From contig NZ_JAJFAW010000024.1 in NCBI RefSeq assembly GCF_020711255.1, positions 34,510 through 98,509 on the forward strand: a DNA stretch of 64,000 nucleotides, read 5' to 3'. Under the pieces are notes generated by a model, which saw only the letters and a list, made by a program, of their open reading frames with translations, did not search any database and was not told where the DNA came from. Made by a program: the position numbers and the translations under genes. This stretch comes from Hymenobacter plasmatis (GTDB lineage: Bacteria; Bacteroidota; Bacteroidia; Cytophagales; Hymenobacteraceae). Positions 1 through 8,371 of the stretch are shown here, piece by piece (positions within the stretch are counted from its first letter, which is position 1; the number at the start of each line of letters is the position of its first letter).

Positions 1-173
1 GACAAGCTGGCTGGTGACAAGCAAATATAGAAATGCTGTTGTTTACCATTGACAAAAACAAAGGGCAAAGCGGAGCCACGGCCCGGGCCAGCGCTGCTGC
101 TAAAGCAAAATGCTAAAGCCTTCAACCGCATTGCTTTGCAGCGGAGGCCAACTACCCCACAACGTAAACTACA
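1..173. other. Left-edge non-coding stretch
   Basis: This lies downstream of the leftward phosphatase gene. I see no convincing gene, RNA or hairpin here. The only frame that stays open runs on into the antisense of the phosphatase and has no family resemblance. Confidence 0.4.
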
Positions 174-1478
174 TTACTTAAACCGGCAGCTCAGAATCGT
201 CACATCGTCGGCAAATTGCGCGTTGTGGTCGCTGAAGGCGTTGATGCTGCTCAGGAGTTCCTGGTGCAGCTTGGGCAGCGGCAGGTAGCGGTTGCGCTGC
301 AGCACGGAGAGCACGCCTTCTTCGCCAAACTCGTTGCCCTCGGCATCAAACACTTCGGTGAGGCCGTCGGTGTAGAGCAGCAGCAGGGATTGAGCTGGAA
401 TGTGGATTTCGCCCACGCGCAGCAAGGGCAGCTCTTCCATGATGCCGAGCATGACGGTGCCGTGTTTCAGGGTCTGAACGGCCGCGTTGTCGGTGATGAG
501 CAGCGGGTCGTTGTGGCCGGCGTTTACGTAGTGTAAGTGGCGGGTACGGCGGTCGTAAATGCCCAGAAAGGCCGTGATAAATTTCTCGCCGCCGGAGTTG
601 CGAAACAGCAAGTGGTTGAGCTCGGGCACGATGGTGGCCAGCTCAACGCCCTGGCGCAGCAGCGTGCGCAGCCCGGCCTGGAAGTTCGACATCAGCAGCG
701 AGGCCGGCACGCCTTTGCCGCTCACGTCGGCCACGCACAGCAGCAGGCGGTGCTCGTCGATTTCGACCACGTCGTAGTAGTCTCCGCCGATTTCGGTATG
801 GGGTACGTAGCTGCGCTCAATGGCCAGGTGGCTGTCGTTGGGCAGGTTGCGCGGGAAGAGCATGGCCTGCACCTCCTGCGCAATTTCAATTTCCTTGCGC
901 ACGGCCGCATCGGCCACGCGCTGCGCTTGCAGGCGGTGGTTTTCCACGGCCCCAATCAGCGTATTGGTCAGGGAGCCCAGAAAGGGAATGAGCTGCTGCC
1001 GGTCGAAGTCGCTGCGCAGCCCACCCACAAACACGTACGCGGCCACCTGCTTCTGCCGCATGATGGGGATTACCAGTTCGTACCGGTCCCAGGCCGGGGG
1101 TAGGTGCAGGTCTTCCACGGCCTGGGGCTGCGTGACGCCGCCTTCTATGAGGTGCTGGGAGAGGGTGAGCTTTTCGGCCTCGGCCATGTCGCAGCCCAGG
1201 GCAATGCGCACCCGAAAACCGTCGTCTTCCAGGGCAAACATCAGGAGCTGCACCACGTTGCGCTGGCCCTGCAGGGTGAGGCGCAGCATGTGGTAGAGCT
1301 CGTCGACGGTGTGGTCGCGCGCCGTCATGTCGTGCGCAATGCCCAACACGGTATCCAACTCAAACTGCTTGAGCAGCAGCTGCCGCCGGAGCTGCTTGAG
1401 CTGCTCGCCATGCGTTGCCTGGCTCTCAACGGGGTCGGCTAACGGCTCAGCAGAAGAAATTGAAGACGCAGAGGGCAT
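174..1478 (-). CDS. SpoIIE/PP2C-type serine phosphatase (RsbU-like)
   Basis: This is a probable serine/threonine phosphatase of the RsbU/SpoIIE class, which dephosphorylates STAS anti-anti-sigma proteins in partner-switching pathways. The first 45 or so residues are a charged helix. Residues of about 50-185 look like a GAF-type sensor, and about 200-434 form the PP2C domain. Metal-binding motifs are visible: GGDYYD near residue 231, ADVSGKG near 251, NAGHND, and YTDGLTE near the end. I took the ATG at 1478 because the 15 residues upstream (Cys/Pro-rich) look non-coding. A STAS protein at 28336-28710 is a possible substrate, but nothing in the immediate context links them. The family is clear; the target is inferred. 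Confidence 0.88.
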   Translation of the reverse strand: MPSASSISSAEPLADPVESQATHGEQLKQLRRQLLLKQFELDTVLGIAHDMTARDHTVDELYHMLRLTLQGQRNVVQLLMFALEDDGFRVRIALGCDMAEAEKLTLSQHLIEGGVTQPQAVEDLHLPPAWDRYELVIPIMRQKQVAAYVFVGGLRSDFDRQQLIPFLGSLTNTLIGAVENHRLQAQRVADAAVRKEIEIAQEVQAMLFPRNLPNDSHLAIERSYVPHTEIGGDYYDVVEIDEHRLLLCVADVSGKGVPASLLMSNFQAGLRTLLRQGVELATIVPELNHLLFRNSGGEKFITAFLGIYDRRTRHLHYVNAGHNDPLLITDNAAVQTLKHGTVMLGIMEELPLLRVGEIHIPAQSLLLLYTDGLTEVFDAEGNEFGEEGVLSVLQRNRYLPLPKLHQELLSSINAFSDHNAQFADDVTILSCRFK

Positions 1479-1525
1479 ACAGCAAGGTAAGCAAGGCGAA
1501 GGAAACACGCGCCATTGGCACAAAT

Positions 1526-2731
1526 TTAACCGGCCACCGGGGTTTTGGGGTCGTAGGCATCGCGCAGGCCGTTACCGAGCAGGTTGAAGCTGAGCACCAG
1601 CAGCGAGATGGCCGCGCCCGGCAGCAGCGTGAGCCACAAGCCGGCCTCGGTGCCCAGCAGGTCGTAGCCTTCCTTCACCATGAGGCCCCAGCTGGGCGCG
1701 GGGGGCTGCACGCCCAGGCCCAGAAAGCTCAGGCCGGCTTCGAGCAGAATAGCCGCCGCAAAGTTACTGGTGGCCAGCACAATGAGCGGGCCGCGCATGT
1801 TGGGCAGCAAATGCTGGGCAATGAGCCGCGAGGTGGGCAGGCCCAGGACCCGGCCAGCCTCGACATACGTGGCCGAGCGCAGGCTGAGCATCTGGCCGCG
1901 CACCACGCGGGCCACGTCGACCCACATGGTGAGGCCCACGGCCACAAAGCTGACCCACACGCCTTTGCTATCCAAGGCCAGCGAAATGGCAATGACCAGC
2001 ATGATGCCCGGAATGCTCCACACCACGGTCATCACGCCCAGCAAAACCGAATCGACCCAGCCGCCGAAATAACCGGCCACCGCGCCCACCGCCATGCCCA
2101 GCACCAGCGAAATAAGCACTGCCACCAGCCCAATTCCCAGGGAAATGCGCGTGCCCAGCAGCAGGCGGCTCAACTCGTCGCGCCCGGCCTTGTCGGTGCC
2201 TAGCAGGTAGGTGCGGTTGATGAGGTGGTGTTGCTGCACCTCACGCTGCAGCTCGGCCGGGGGGCCGGGGTGGCCCACCACGGTGGCCAGCGCCAGGCGG
2301 CGCAGCCGGCCGGCTTCGGCCGAATGCACGCCCCGGGGTTTCAGGATAATGGAGTCGCCCGAAAATTCGTAGCCACCAATGGGTGTTTCCTGCACGTCGG
2401 GCTCGCGGCCGTGCAACCAGGTACTGAAGATATTATCGGCGCCCTGGCCGTTGCGGGCCGAATCGGGCAGGGGCTGGCGGAGCAGCAGCACGTGCAGCAC
2501 GGGCCGCTCCTTTTGAATCTGGACGAAGCCGTGGTTGGCGTTGGGCGAGTTGTCGGGCAGCACCCAGTAGCCCAGCAGCGCCACCACCGTGCACAGGGCA
2601 ATAAAGGCCAGGCCGGCCACGGCGGGCCGGTTTTGCCACAGGCGCTGGCGCACGTAGTAGCCCGGCGGCCGGGCCACCGCACTGGCCTGGGCGGCCGCGG
2701 CCGCAGGTGCGCTCGAAACTGCTGTTGCCAC
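1526..2731 (-). CDS. Oligopeptide/dipeptide ABC transporter permease (DppC/OppC family)
   Basis: This inner-membrane permease of a peptide- or nickel-type ABC importer has 401 residues and begins with GTG at 2731. One N-terminal membrane segment (about residues 35-57) is followed by a periplasmic stretch of about 110 residues. The binding-protein-dependent transport domain with five further segments spans about 190-395. The EAA loop, which contacts the ATPase, is visible as EAGRVLGLPTSRLIAQHLLPN-like sequence, and GTDKAGRDE is typical of DppC. The gene starts 2 bases after the stop of the 85-residue gene upstream and is probably co-transcribed with it. No partner permease, ATPase or binding protein is in the window, so they must lie elsewhere. 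In Bacteroidota, scattered peptide-ABC genes are common. Confidence 0.9.
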   Translation of the reverse strand: MATAVSSAPAAAAAQASAVARPPGYYVRQRLWQNRPAVAGLAFIALCTVVALLGYWVLPDNSPNANHGFVQIQKERPVLHVLLLRQPLPDSARNGQGADNIFSTWLHGREPDVQETPIGGYEFSGDSIILKPRGVHSAEAGRLRRLALATVVGHPGPPAELQREVQQHHLINRTYLLGTDKAGRDELSRLLLGTRISLGIGLVAVLISLVLGMAVGAVAGYFGGWVDSVLLGVMTVVWSIPGIMLVIAISLALDSKGVWVSFVAVGLTMWVDVARVVRGQMLSLRSATYVEAGRVLGLPTSRLIAQHLLPNMRGPLIVLATSNFAAAILLEAGLSFLGLGVQPPAPSWGLMVKEGYDLLGTEAGLWLTLLPGAAISLLVLSFNLLGNGLRDAYDPKTPVAG

Positions 2732-2733
2732 TA

Positions 2734-2991
2734 TTAGCGGGTGTTGTGCTTCAGCAAGCCCTCCTTGGAGGCCAGGTAGGAAGCGTCGCGGGCAATGGCG
2801 CCAAACGAAGTGGTTTCGTAGGCCAGCTCCGTATCCACATCGGGCCAGTAGCTGCGGATGAGGCCCTGCTCCAGCAAGTTGCGCAGCTGGCTTTCCAGCT
2901 CAGGCGCGGGCAAGCCCGTTTTCTGGAGCAGCGTGCGAAACGGGGTGACGAAGTACAGCTCGTCGAGCAAGTCGAATTCGGGGTCAGTCAC
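2734..2991 (-). CDS. Small conserved hypothetical protein
   Basis: This 85-residue acidic protein begins with GTG (2991). I do not recognise a named family. It looks helical and soluble and has no signal peptide or Cys motif. The order of short helices (a leucine-rich start, then PELESQLRNLLEQGLI) resembles a small winged-helix-like fold, but that is only an impression. It ends 2 bases before the peptide permease gene, so the two are probably translated from one message. Its job may relate to that transporter or be independent of it. Confidence 0.6.
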   Translation of the reverse strand: MTDPEFDLLDELYFVTPFRTLLQKTGLPAPELESQLRNLLEQGLIRSYWPDVDTELAYETTSFGAIARDASYLASKEGLLKHNTR

Positions 2992-3049
2992 GGAAAAATG
3001 GCGTGAGGAGGTAGTTGGGCAAATGTAAGGCCACGGGGCGTGTTTACAT

Positions 3050-3574
3050 CTACCGGACAGCTACGGCTCTCCCAGCGGCTACAGCTCCTAGTTCCTGCGA
3101 TGCCGCGTAAGCCAGAATAGCGCGAATCTCTTTATCCGTAAGGTTAAAGGCGGGCATCTGCTGCTTGTTGTACTTGTTGAACAGGGCCACGGCGTACTCG
3201 TCGCCGCCGGCCACAAGCTTGCTCGAGTTCTTAATCCAGGGAATCAACCATGACACTGGCCGGCGCTTCGTGATGCCAGCCAGGGCGGGGCCCACAACCT
3301 GCTCATCCACGGCGTGGCACTGCGCGCAGTTATTCTTAAACAAGGCATCTCCCGCCGCAAGTTGAGCTGCTTCTTCTGCCGACACTGGTGTTGAGACTGT
3401 TGGCTTTGTGGAGACAGCCAACGTGTCCGACATAGTTGTCGGCTTTTCAACTCCACTTGCAAATTCCTGAGACGAGAAACCTACTAGTCCCGCCGCGCTT
3501 AGCAGCGTGAACGCAAATAGCACGACAATCAAAGCCATGCCAACCGAAAGTGCGAAACCAACCGAATTGAACCG
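3050..3574 (-). CDS. Membrane-anchored class I cytochrome c
   Basis: This single-haem c-type cytochrome has 174 residues from the ATG at 3574. The longer open frame adds 21 residues without a signal character, so I prefer the internal start, which leads directly into a hydrophobic anchor (about residues 5-28). A linker rich in Ser/Thr/Val follows, then the haem domain. The CxxCH motif is CAQCH, about residue 84, and the distal Met ligand is in the QQMPAF segment about 50 residues later. The protein should sit on the periplasmic face of the inner membrane and carry electrons. It stands alone between the small gene/permease pair and a glycosyltransferase, so its partner oxidase or reductase is not apparent. 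Confidence 0.9.
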   Translation of the reverse strand, partial: RFNSVGFALSVGMALIVVLFAFTLLSAAGLVGFSSQEFASGVEKPTTMSDTLAVSTKPTVSTPVSAEEAAQLAAGDALFKNNCAQCHAVDEQVVGPALAGITKRRPVSWLIPWIKNSSKLVAGGDEYAVALFNKYNKQQMPAFNLTDKEIRAILAYAASQELGAVAAGRAVAVR

Positions 3575-3672
3575 CATGAGGAGATGAGCTAAATTGGAAT
3601 ATATATGCGGCAAATTTACCTTCCAAGCCTCTCGCACTCATTTATTTTCGCAGAATTCCTAGCTGGCATTCA

Positions 3673-3680
3673 GCCCAATT
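3673..3680 (+). repeat. Copy of the over-represented word CAGCCCAATT
   Basis: This is one of eleven exact copies of CAGCCCAATT found in the window, here at the very 3' edge of the glycosyltransferase gene. The ten-base word begins at 3671. The other copies are described under findings. I infer a sequence-level role (for example recombination or protein binding), not a gene-specific one. Confidence 0.5.
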
Positions 3681-4852
3681 TACCGCACCGCCCTCCCCTT
3701 CCACTCATACCCGCCGCGCCAGCCGGCCGCGCCCACGGCCAGCGCATACGGCGCGTACAGCACCTGCAGCGGCAGCAGTCCCCACAGCCACTTTCGCTGC
3801 CCGAAAAAGGCTAGCACTGGGCTCAGAAACCAGGCATCGGCGCCGAGCTTGATAACCCACGCCGCCAGCACCCACGGCCAGAGCGCCGGCCAGGCCAGCC
3901 CCACTCCTGCTCCGGCGGCCAGGGCCACATTAGCCCCGAGCACCAACACGGCCAGGCGGCGCGGCGCGCGGCTTTGGTAGTGCCGCCACTTGCTGGCCCA
4001 GCGCACTCGCTGGCGCAGCAGTGTGGGTAAGGTGCGGGGCGCGGCCGTGCGCACAATAGCCTTTTCATCTGCCAGAAAATGCACCGTGCCGGGGAAGGCC
4101 GCGTGTATTTTATGCAGCAGAAACTCATCGTCGCCGCTGGCTACGTGGGCGTTATCCACGAAGCCGCCCACGGCCTCGAAGGCACTGCGGCGATAGGCCA
4201 GGTTGGCGCCGTTGCACATGGTAGGCTGCTGGCGCGAGATGCAGGCCCCGCCCACTCCCACCAGGCCCGCAAATTCCAGCCCAACCAGCAAGTGAAGGAA
4301 CGTAGCCGGCCCCGTGAGCAGCACCGGCCCGCTGATGAAATTGGCTTGGGGCGCGCGCTCTAACTGCGCCGCGTAGGCCGCCAGCCAGCCCGGTCCCACC
4401 CGGCAGTCGGCGTCGGTGCACACAAGCCAGGGCGCCTTGGCCGCTTGGAAAGCCGCAAACAGAGCAGCTTTTTTACCCGTTTGGGCCGCCGGCAGCGACA
4501 CCAGGCGCAGCGCCAGGCCCGTTTCCTGAGCCGCGGCCGTGACCAGCGCCGCCGTGGCATCAGTGGAGTGGTCGTCGGCAATCAGGACTTCGAAGCAAGC
4601 GGCCGGCAGCGCTTGGGCGGCCAAATCCCGCAGGAGCTGGGGCAGGGCTTCGGCTTCGTTGCGGGCCGCGATGAGAACGGAAAAGGTTAATGAGGAGTGA
4701 GGAGTGAAGAATGAGGAATTGAGCTGGTTTGCCCCCAATTCCTCATTCCTAATTCCTAATTCTTCATTCCCAACCCACCCGCCTCGGAGCCAGCCCATGA
4801 GGCCGGCGTATGCCAGGGGCAAGGCCAGCAGCCCAATTCCCGCTGCTATCAT
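3680..4852 (-). CDS. Family 2 glycosyltransferase, membrane-associated
   Basis: This 390-residue GT-A fold glycosyltransferase probably acts at the cytoplasmic face of the inner membrane on a lipid or polysaccharide acceptor. Residues 2-19 form a membrane segment. The GT2 core starts near residue 57 (FSVLIAARNEAEALP) and has the DxD-type metal site in CTDADCRVGP. Two or three C-terminal segments follow. Residues 28-55 are a low-complexity insert encoded by a palindromic repeat at 4687-4770, which normally sits between genes; it lies between the membrane anchor and the catalytic core. The start ATG overlaps the stop of the upstream flippase-like gene (ATGA), so translation is coupled. The acceptor and sugar are unknown. 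Confidence 0.88.
   Translation of the reverse strand: MIAAGIGLLALPLAYAGLMGWLRGGWVGNEELGIRNEELGANQLNSSFFTPHSSLTFSVLIAARNEAEALPQLLRDLAAQALPAACFEVLIADDHSTDATAALVTAAAQETGLALRLVSLPAAQTGKKAALFAAFQAAKAPWLVCTDADCRVGPGWLAAYAAQLERAPQANFISGPVLLTGPATFLHLLVGLEFAGLVGVGGACISRQQPTMCNGANLAYRRSAFEAVGGFVDNAHVASGDDEFLLHKIHAAFPGTVHFLADEKAIVRTAAPRTLPTLLRQRVRWASKWRHYQSRAPRRLAVLVLGANVALAAGAGVGLAWPALWPWVLAAWVIKLGADAWFLSPVLAFFGQRKWLWGLLPLQVLYAPYALAVGAAGWRGGYEWKGRAVR
4687..4770. repeat. In-frame inverted repeat inside a coding sequence
   Basis: Two arms of about 34 bases (4687-4720 and 4737-4770), built from units like GAGGAATTAGGAAT, face each other across a 16-base loop. They encode repeats of the peptide NEELG on one arm and a Ser/Phe/Thr-rich stretch on the other. 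Elements of this type are usually intergenic in Bacteroidota. Here one lies within the glycosyltransferase without breaking its frame. Confidence 0.85.
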
Positions 4853-5806
4853 CGATTACCGCGCTTTTCGCGCAGGACCCGCAGGCCGGGCACCAGCAGC
4901 AAGCCGGCGGCGCTCGGCAGGGCGATGTTGATGACCCACAAACTCAGACTGGCGCTGAGCACCGGCAGAGCCGGCTGGCCCAACAGCCCAAAAAGGTGCG
5001 TAGCCGACAGCTCCCGCACGCCCACATCGGCCAAGGCATTGAGCGACGGTACCAGGGACTTGAGTAAAAAAGTGCCGGCCACTGCCGCCAGCCCCGGCCC
5101 CAGCGGCGAGCCCACGCCGTAGGCCATGAGCAGCAGCAAAAACTGCCCGCAGAATACGGCGTAGCGCAGCCCCGAAATCGCCAGCACCGCGTGCAGCGCC
5201 CGCGCCGGGTAGGTGGGCATGATGGCCAGCGCCGGCCGAAACCGCCGCAGCGGCCGCCACAACCCCAACGCCGCCAGCAACAGCCGCGACCGGTACAGCG
5301 GCACCAGCACCAGCCCGCTCAGCAGGAGCGCCGACGCCACCACGCCCAGCCCGGCGGCCGGGTAGCCCTTCAAATAATACGTGAGCAAAAAGTAGAGCAG
5401 CCCCGCCACGCCCGCCAGCACCGTGGCCACCAGCTGGCAGTAGCGTCCCAGAAACACGGCCCCGAGGGCACTCACCCGGCGGCTTTTTAGCTCAATAATG
5501 CGTCCGGCGTAGTCGCCCACGCGGTTGGGGGTGGCAAAGCCCAGCGTGAGGCCCACCAGCACCGCCCGGAAGCTGCGCCCGAACGTGACGGGCTCCAAGT
5601 GGCGGGCCAGGCGGTACCATTTCCAGGCCTCCAGTCCCCAATTGACGGGCACCAGCGCCAGAGCCAGCAGCACGGGCACCCGCCCGGCGCCGCTCAGGGT
5701 GGTGGCCAGCAGCGTGCGCCAGGCCGCCGAGGTATCGGGGGCGGCAAAGATGGAGTTGTACAGCAGGCCCAGCGTGAGCAGCGTGACCAGCACTTTGCCC
5801 CAAAAC
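4849..5806 (-). CDS. Lysylphosphatidylglycerol synthase TM-type flippase-like membrane protein
   Basis: This integral membrane protein of the AglD/LPG-synthase transmembrane family (about 320 residues) is of the kind associated with lipid-linked glycan export. Eight or so hydrophobic segments are visible from VFWGKVLVTLLTLGLLYN onward. Family hallmarks such as the GDYAGR-like loop after the first third and the SLNALADVGVRE segment near the C-terminus can be read. The open frame continues upstream to 6159, but that part is antisense to ruvC. No in-frame ATG precedes the first membrane helix, so I placed the start at a GTG near 5806; this is uncertain by some tens of bases. It overlaps the next gene by ATGA and is divergent from ruvC. 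Confidence 0.75.
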
Positions 5807-5908
5807 ACAAGGCGGCGCCATTTACGTTTGCCGGGACCTTTTTCGGGCTTCTTTTCGCTTCTTCCAGGGAAAGCAGTCGGCGGGGGGCCAGGCGCCTTGC
5901 CCGCGTCG

Positions 5909-5916
5909 TAGCTTTG
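5909..5916 (+). promoter_or_regulatory. Candidate -7 box (TAGCTTTG) for ruvC
   Basis: TAGCTTTG fits the Bacteroidota -7 consensus TAnnTTTG. It lies 45 bases before the TTG at 5962. I see no clear -33 TTG at the usual spacing, so this is only a candidate. It does support a ruvC start downstream of about 5920. Confidence 0.4.
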
Positions 5917-5961
5917 TAAAGGAAGCCCACTGGCTGCTGCCCATTCCGGGCTTCCCGCTTT

Positions 5962-6627
5962 TTGCTCCCTACCACCGCTACTTTGGCTGCCCCCCTTCGC
6001 CCCCGCCCCGCTCCTGCTGTCGAGCTGCTGCCCAAAATCATCATGGGCGTCGACCCCGGCACCCAGATTATGGGCTACGCCCTGATTGAGGTGCGCGGCC
6101 AGCGGGTCGACGTGCTGTGCTACGACGTTATCAATATGAAGGCGCTGGGGTCGAATCACGCCGTAAAGCTAAAGCGGATTTTCGACCGCATGCTGGAGCT
6201 CATCGACGAGTACCTCCCCGACGAGCTGGCTATCGAGGCCCCATTTTTTGGGGTTAACGTGCAGAGCATGCTCAAGTTGGGCCGGGCCCAGGGGGTGGCC
6301 ATTGCCGCCGCCCTCAGCCGTCAGATTCCCTACGTGGAGTACGCGCCCACTAAAGTAAAGCAGTCCGTCACCGGCTCGGGCTCGGCCACCAAGGAGCAGG
6401 TAGCCCACATGCTGCGCCAAACGCTCACGCTGCCGCCCGTTGCCGAAGCCTCTAAGTTTCTGGACGCCACGGATGCCCTGTCGGTGGCGCTGTGCCACCA
6501 CTACCAGAAGGGCAACAACGCCACCGTCAGCGGCGGCAAAAGCTGGGGAAAATTTCTGGCCGAAAACCCGGAGCGGCTGGGCGCTAGTACGACCACAAAA
6601 AAGACAACCGCCAAGAAAACGGTTTAG
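5962..6627 (+). CDS. ruvC: Crossover junction endodeoxyribonuclease RuvC
   Basis: RuvC resolves Holliday junctions during recombinational repair, working as a dimer with RuvAB. The four acidic active-site residues can be placed: Asp in MGVDPG (residue 31 if TTG 5962 is the start), Glu in AIEAPF (92), and the pair in FLDATDAL (168 and 171). At 221 residues it is longer than the usual 165-190. The extra length is an N-terminal Pro/Ala stretch and a Lys/Thr-rich C-terminal tail. No ATG precedes the first beta-strand except at 6043, which would cut that strand short, so a TTG start (5962 or 5983) is more likely. The gene is divergent from the flippase-like gene. Confidence 0.93.
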   Translation: MLPTTATLAAPLRPRPAPAVELLPKIIMGVDPGTQIMGYALIEVRGQRVDVLCYDVINMKALGSNHAVKLKRIFDRMLELIDEYLPDELAIEAPFFGVNVQSMLKLGRAQGVAIAAALSRQIPYVEYAPTKVKQSVTGSGSATKEQVAHMLRQTLTLPPVAEASKFLDATDALSVALCHHYQKGNNATVSGGKSWGKFLAENPERLGASTTTKKTTAKKTV

Positions 6628-6687
6628 AAGCGAGGATTTGGTATTAACCCGAAGGCATTGCAGCGTAGCGGGGTATTTCTCCTAATC

Positions 6688-6777
6688 CGCCTGTCATGCT
6701 GAGCTTGCGAAGCATCTTATCACGTCACTAACGATTCGTGCTGACCTGAGAAGATGCTCCGCTCTGCATGACAGGCG
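6688..6777. repeat. Inverted repeat, family A copy 1
   Basis: Perfect 12-base outer arms (6688-6699 and 6766-6777, CGCCTGTCATGC and its complement) enclose imperfect inner arms containing GAAGCATCTT and AAGATGCT. The element lies between the convergent ruvC and phzF-like genes. The same core recurs at 23.6, 36.5, 40.2 and 46.3 kb. Confidence 0.85.
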
Positions 6778-6787
6778 ATTTAGAAAA

Positions 6788-7591
6788 TTACCCCACCATG
6801 ATTTCCCCCGTCGAATACGTTACGGCATAGCCGCTGATGTCCACCCGGTCATCGCGCAGGCGGCACCAGAGCTCGCCGCCGCGTGGCGAAATCTGGCGTG
6901 CGCGCAGCTCGGTCTTGCCCAATTTTTCAGCCCAATACGGAATTAGGGTACTGTGTGCCGAGCCCGTGACGGGGTCTTCGGGCACGCCCACGCGGGGCGC
7001 AAAAAAGCGCGACACGAAATCGGTGCCATTGCTGCCCGGCGCGGTGGCGATGACGCCCACGTATTCGAGCGCGCCGATGCGGGCATAATCCGGTTTCAGG
7101 GCGCGCACTTCGGCTTCAGAGCCGAACACGGCCAGCAAGTCGCGCGAGGCCAGCACGTGGGAGGGCGTGGCCCGCAGGCCATCTACCAGGCCGGTGGGGT
7201 GCACGGCCAGCGGCTGGGGCGGGCGCGAGGGAAAGTCCAGCGTCAGGCGCCCATTGGCTTCCCGCGAAACTTCCAGCGGGCCACTTTGGCTGTGGAACAC
7301 CACCTTGGCCCCCGCGAAGCCGAGGTGGGCAAATAGTACGTGGGCAGATGCCAGGGTGGCATGGCCGCACAGGTCGATTTCGACGGCGGGCGTGAACCAG
7401 CGGATGTCGTACTCGCTGGCCGAGCCGGGGCGGGGCACCATGAACGCCGTTTCGGCCAGGTTGTTCTCAGCCGCGATGTGCTGCATCAGCTCTGTGGGCA
7501 GCCAGGTTTGCAGCGGGCACACGCCAGCGGGATTGCCGGCAAAGGATTTCTGGGCGAAGGCATCGACGTGGAAGTAGGGAATGGCGGGCAT
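6788..7591 (-). CDS. PhzF family isomerase
   Basis: This 267-residue protein is of the PhzF/diaminopimelate-epimerase fold. PhzF itself isomerises dihydro-hydroxyanthranilate in phenazine synthesis, but most bacterial homologues have unknown substrates. The signature HVDAFAQKSFAGNPAGVC is at the N-terminus, with the catalytic Glu in NNLAETAF (about residue 45). The glycine-rich second half has DLCGHATLA and EDPVTGSAHS, the two phosphate/anion loops of the fold. Its length is normal. It stands alone, with no phenazine genes nearby, so a phenazine role is unlikely. It is convergent with ruvC across an inverted repeat. Confidence 0.9.
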   Translation of the reverse strand: MPAIPYFHVDAFAQKSFAGNPAGVCPLQTWLPTELMQHIAAENNLAETAFMVPRPGSASEYDIRWFTPAVEIDLCGHATLASAHVLFAHLGFAGAKVVFHSQSGPLEVSREANGRLTLDFPSRPPQPLAVHPTGLVDGLRATPSHVLASRDLLAVFGSEAEVRALKPDYARIGALEYVGVIATAPGSNGTDFVSRFFAPRVGVPEDPVTGSAHSTLIPYWAEKLGKTELRARQISPRGGELWCRLRDDRVDISGYAVTYSTGEIMVG

Positions 7592-7798
7592 GGTGGTTTT
7601 GGTGGGATTGAGCGGCGCGGGCTAAGCCGTGGGCATTTATTCGGCAAGGATACGGCCTGGCGGCGGGCCCGCGGCTACCACTCGGCTCAAACTATTTTCA
7701 AAATACCTTAGAGCCCGCGCAACCGTGCCGGCCACTGGCCGGTCAGGGGTGTACAAGGCGGGACCCGTACAGCTTGCCTTTCCTACCAACGTTCTCCT

Positions 7799-8371
7799 AT
7801 GCCGCCACCCGTTGCCCCCGTCGATGAGGCCCTGCTGGCGGCGTGCCGGCGCGGCGAATCGGCGGCGCAGCACCGGCTATACCAGAAGCTGGCCTATGGG
7901 CTGATGGGCGTGTGCCTGCGCTACTGCCCTTCCCGGACGGAAGCGGAAGACGCGCTGCAAAATACGTTCGTCAAAATTTTCACCCGCCTCGACCAGTACC
8001 GGGGCCAGGGCCCCTTTGAGGCCTGGGCCCGGCGCATTGCTGTCACCACCTCGCTGCACGCCGTGGAGCAGCACCGCCTGCGCCACCCCGGCCCGGCCGG
8101 CAATACGCTCGATGAGCTGGCGGCCGACCTGCCCACGGCCGAACCATCGGCCCTGGAGCAGCTGGCGGCCGACGACCTGCTGGCCCTGCTGGCTACCCTG
8201 CCGCCCGGCTACCGCACCGTGCTCAACCTCTACGCCGTGGAGGGCTACTCCCACCAGGAAATCGGCGAGCTGCTGGGCATCGCCGAAGGCACTTCCAAAT
8301 CGCAGCTGGCCCGGGCCCGCCGGCTGCTCGAAACCCGCCTGGCGGCCCACCATCACCCGCAATTGCCATGA
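7799..8371 (+). CDS. ECF-type RNA polymerase sigma factor
   Basis: This sigma-70 family, extracytoplasmic-function sigma factor has 190 residues. Region 2 is seen at about 25-90 (LRYCPSRTEAEDALQNTFVKIF, which includes the core-binding and -10 recognition helix). Region 4 is at about 130-180, with the helix-turn-helix YSHQEIGELLGIAEGTSKSQLARAR. It should direct RNA polymerase to a small regulon in response to an envelope signal. Its stop overlaps the start of the next gene (ATGA at 8368), so it is translationally coupled to a membrane protein likely to be its anti-sigma factor. The ATG at 7799 is the only sensible start. Confidence 0.93.
   Translation: MPPPVAPVDEALLAACRRGESAAQHRLYQKLAYGLMGVCLRYCPSRTEAEDALQNTFVKIFTRLDQYRGQGPFEAWARRIAVTTSLHAVEQHRLRHPGPAGNTLDELAADLPTAEPSALEQLAADDLLALLATLPPGYRTVLNLYAVEGYSHQEIGELLGIAEGTSKSQLARARRLLETRLAAHHHPQLP

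Noticed and set aside
49..288. 79-residue plus-strand frame at the left edge
   Set aside because: Mostly antisense to the phosphatase gene, with no start context or family resemblance.
1526..2731. A complete peptide ABC transporter operon
   Set aside because: Only one permease gene is present; no ATPase, second permease or binding protein lies next to it.
4853..6159. Upstream extension of the flippase-like frame to 6159
   Set aside because: That part is antisense to ruvC; the membrane protein proper begins near 5806.
6788..7591. Phenazine biosynthesis cluster
   Set aside because: Only the PhzF-like gene is present. Most PhzF homologues are not involved in phenazines.
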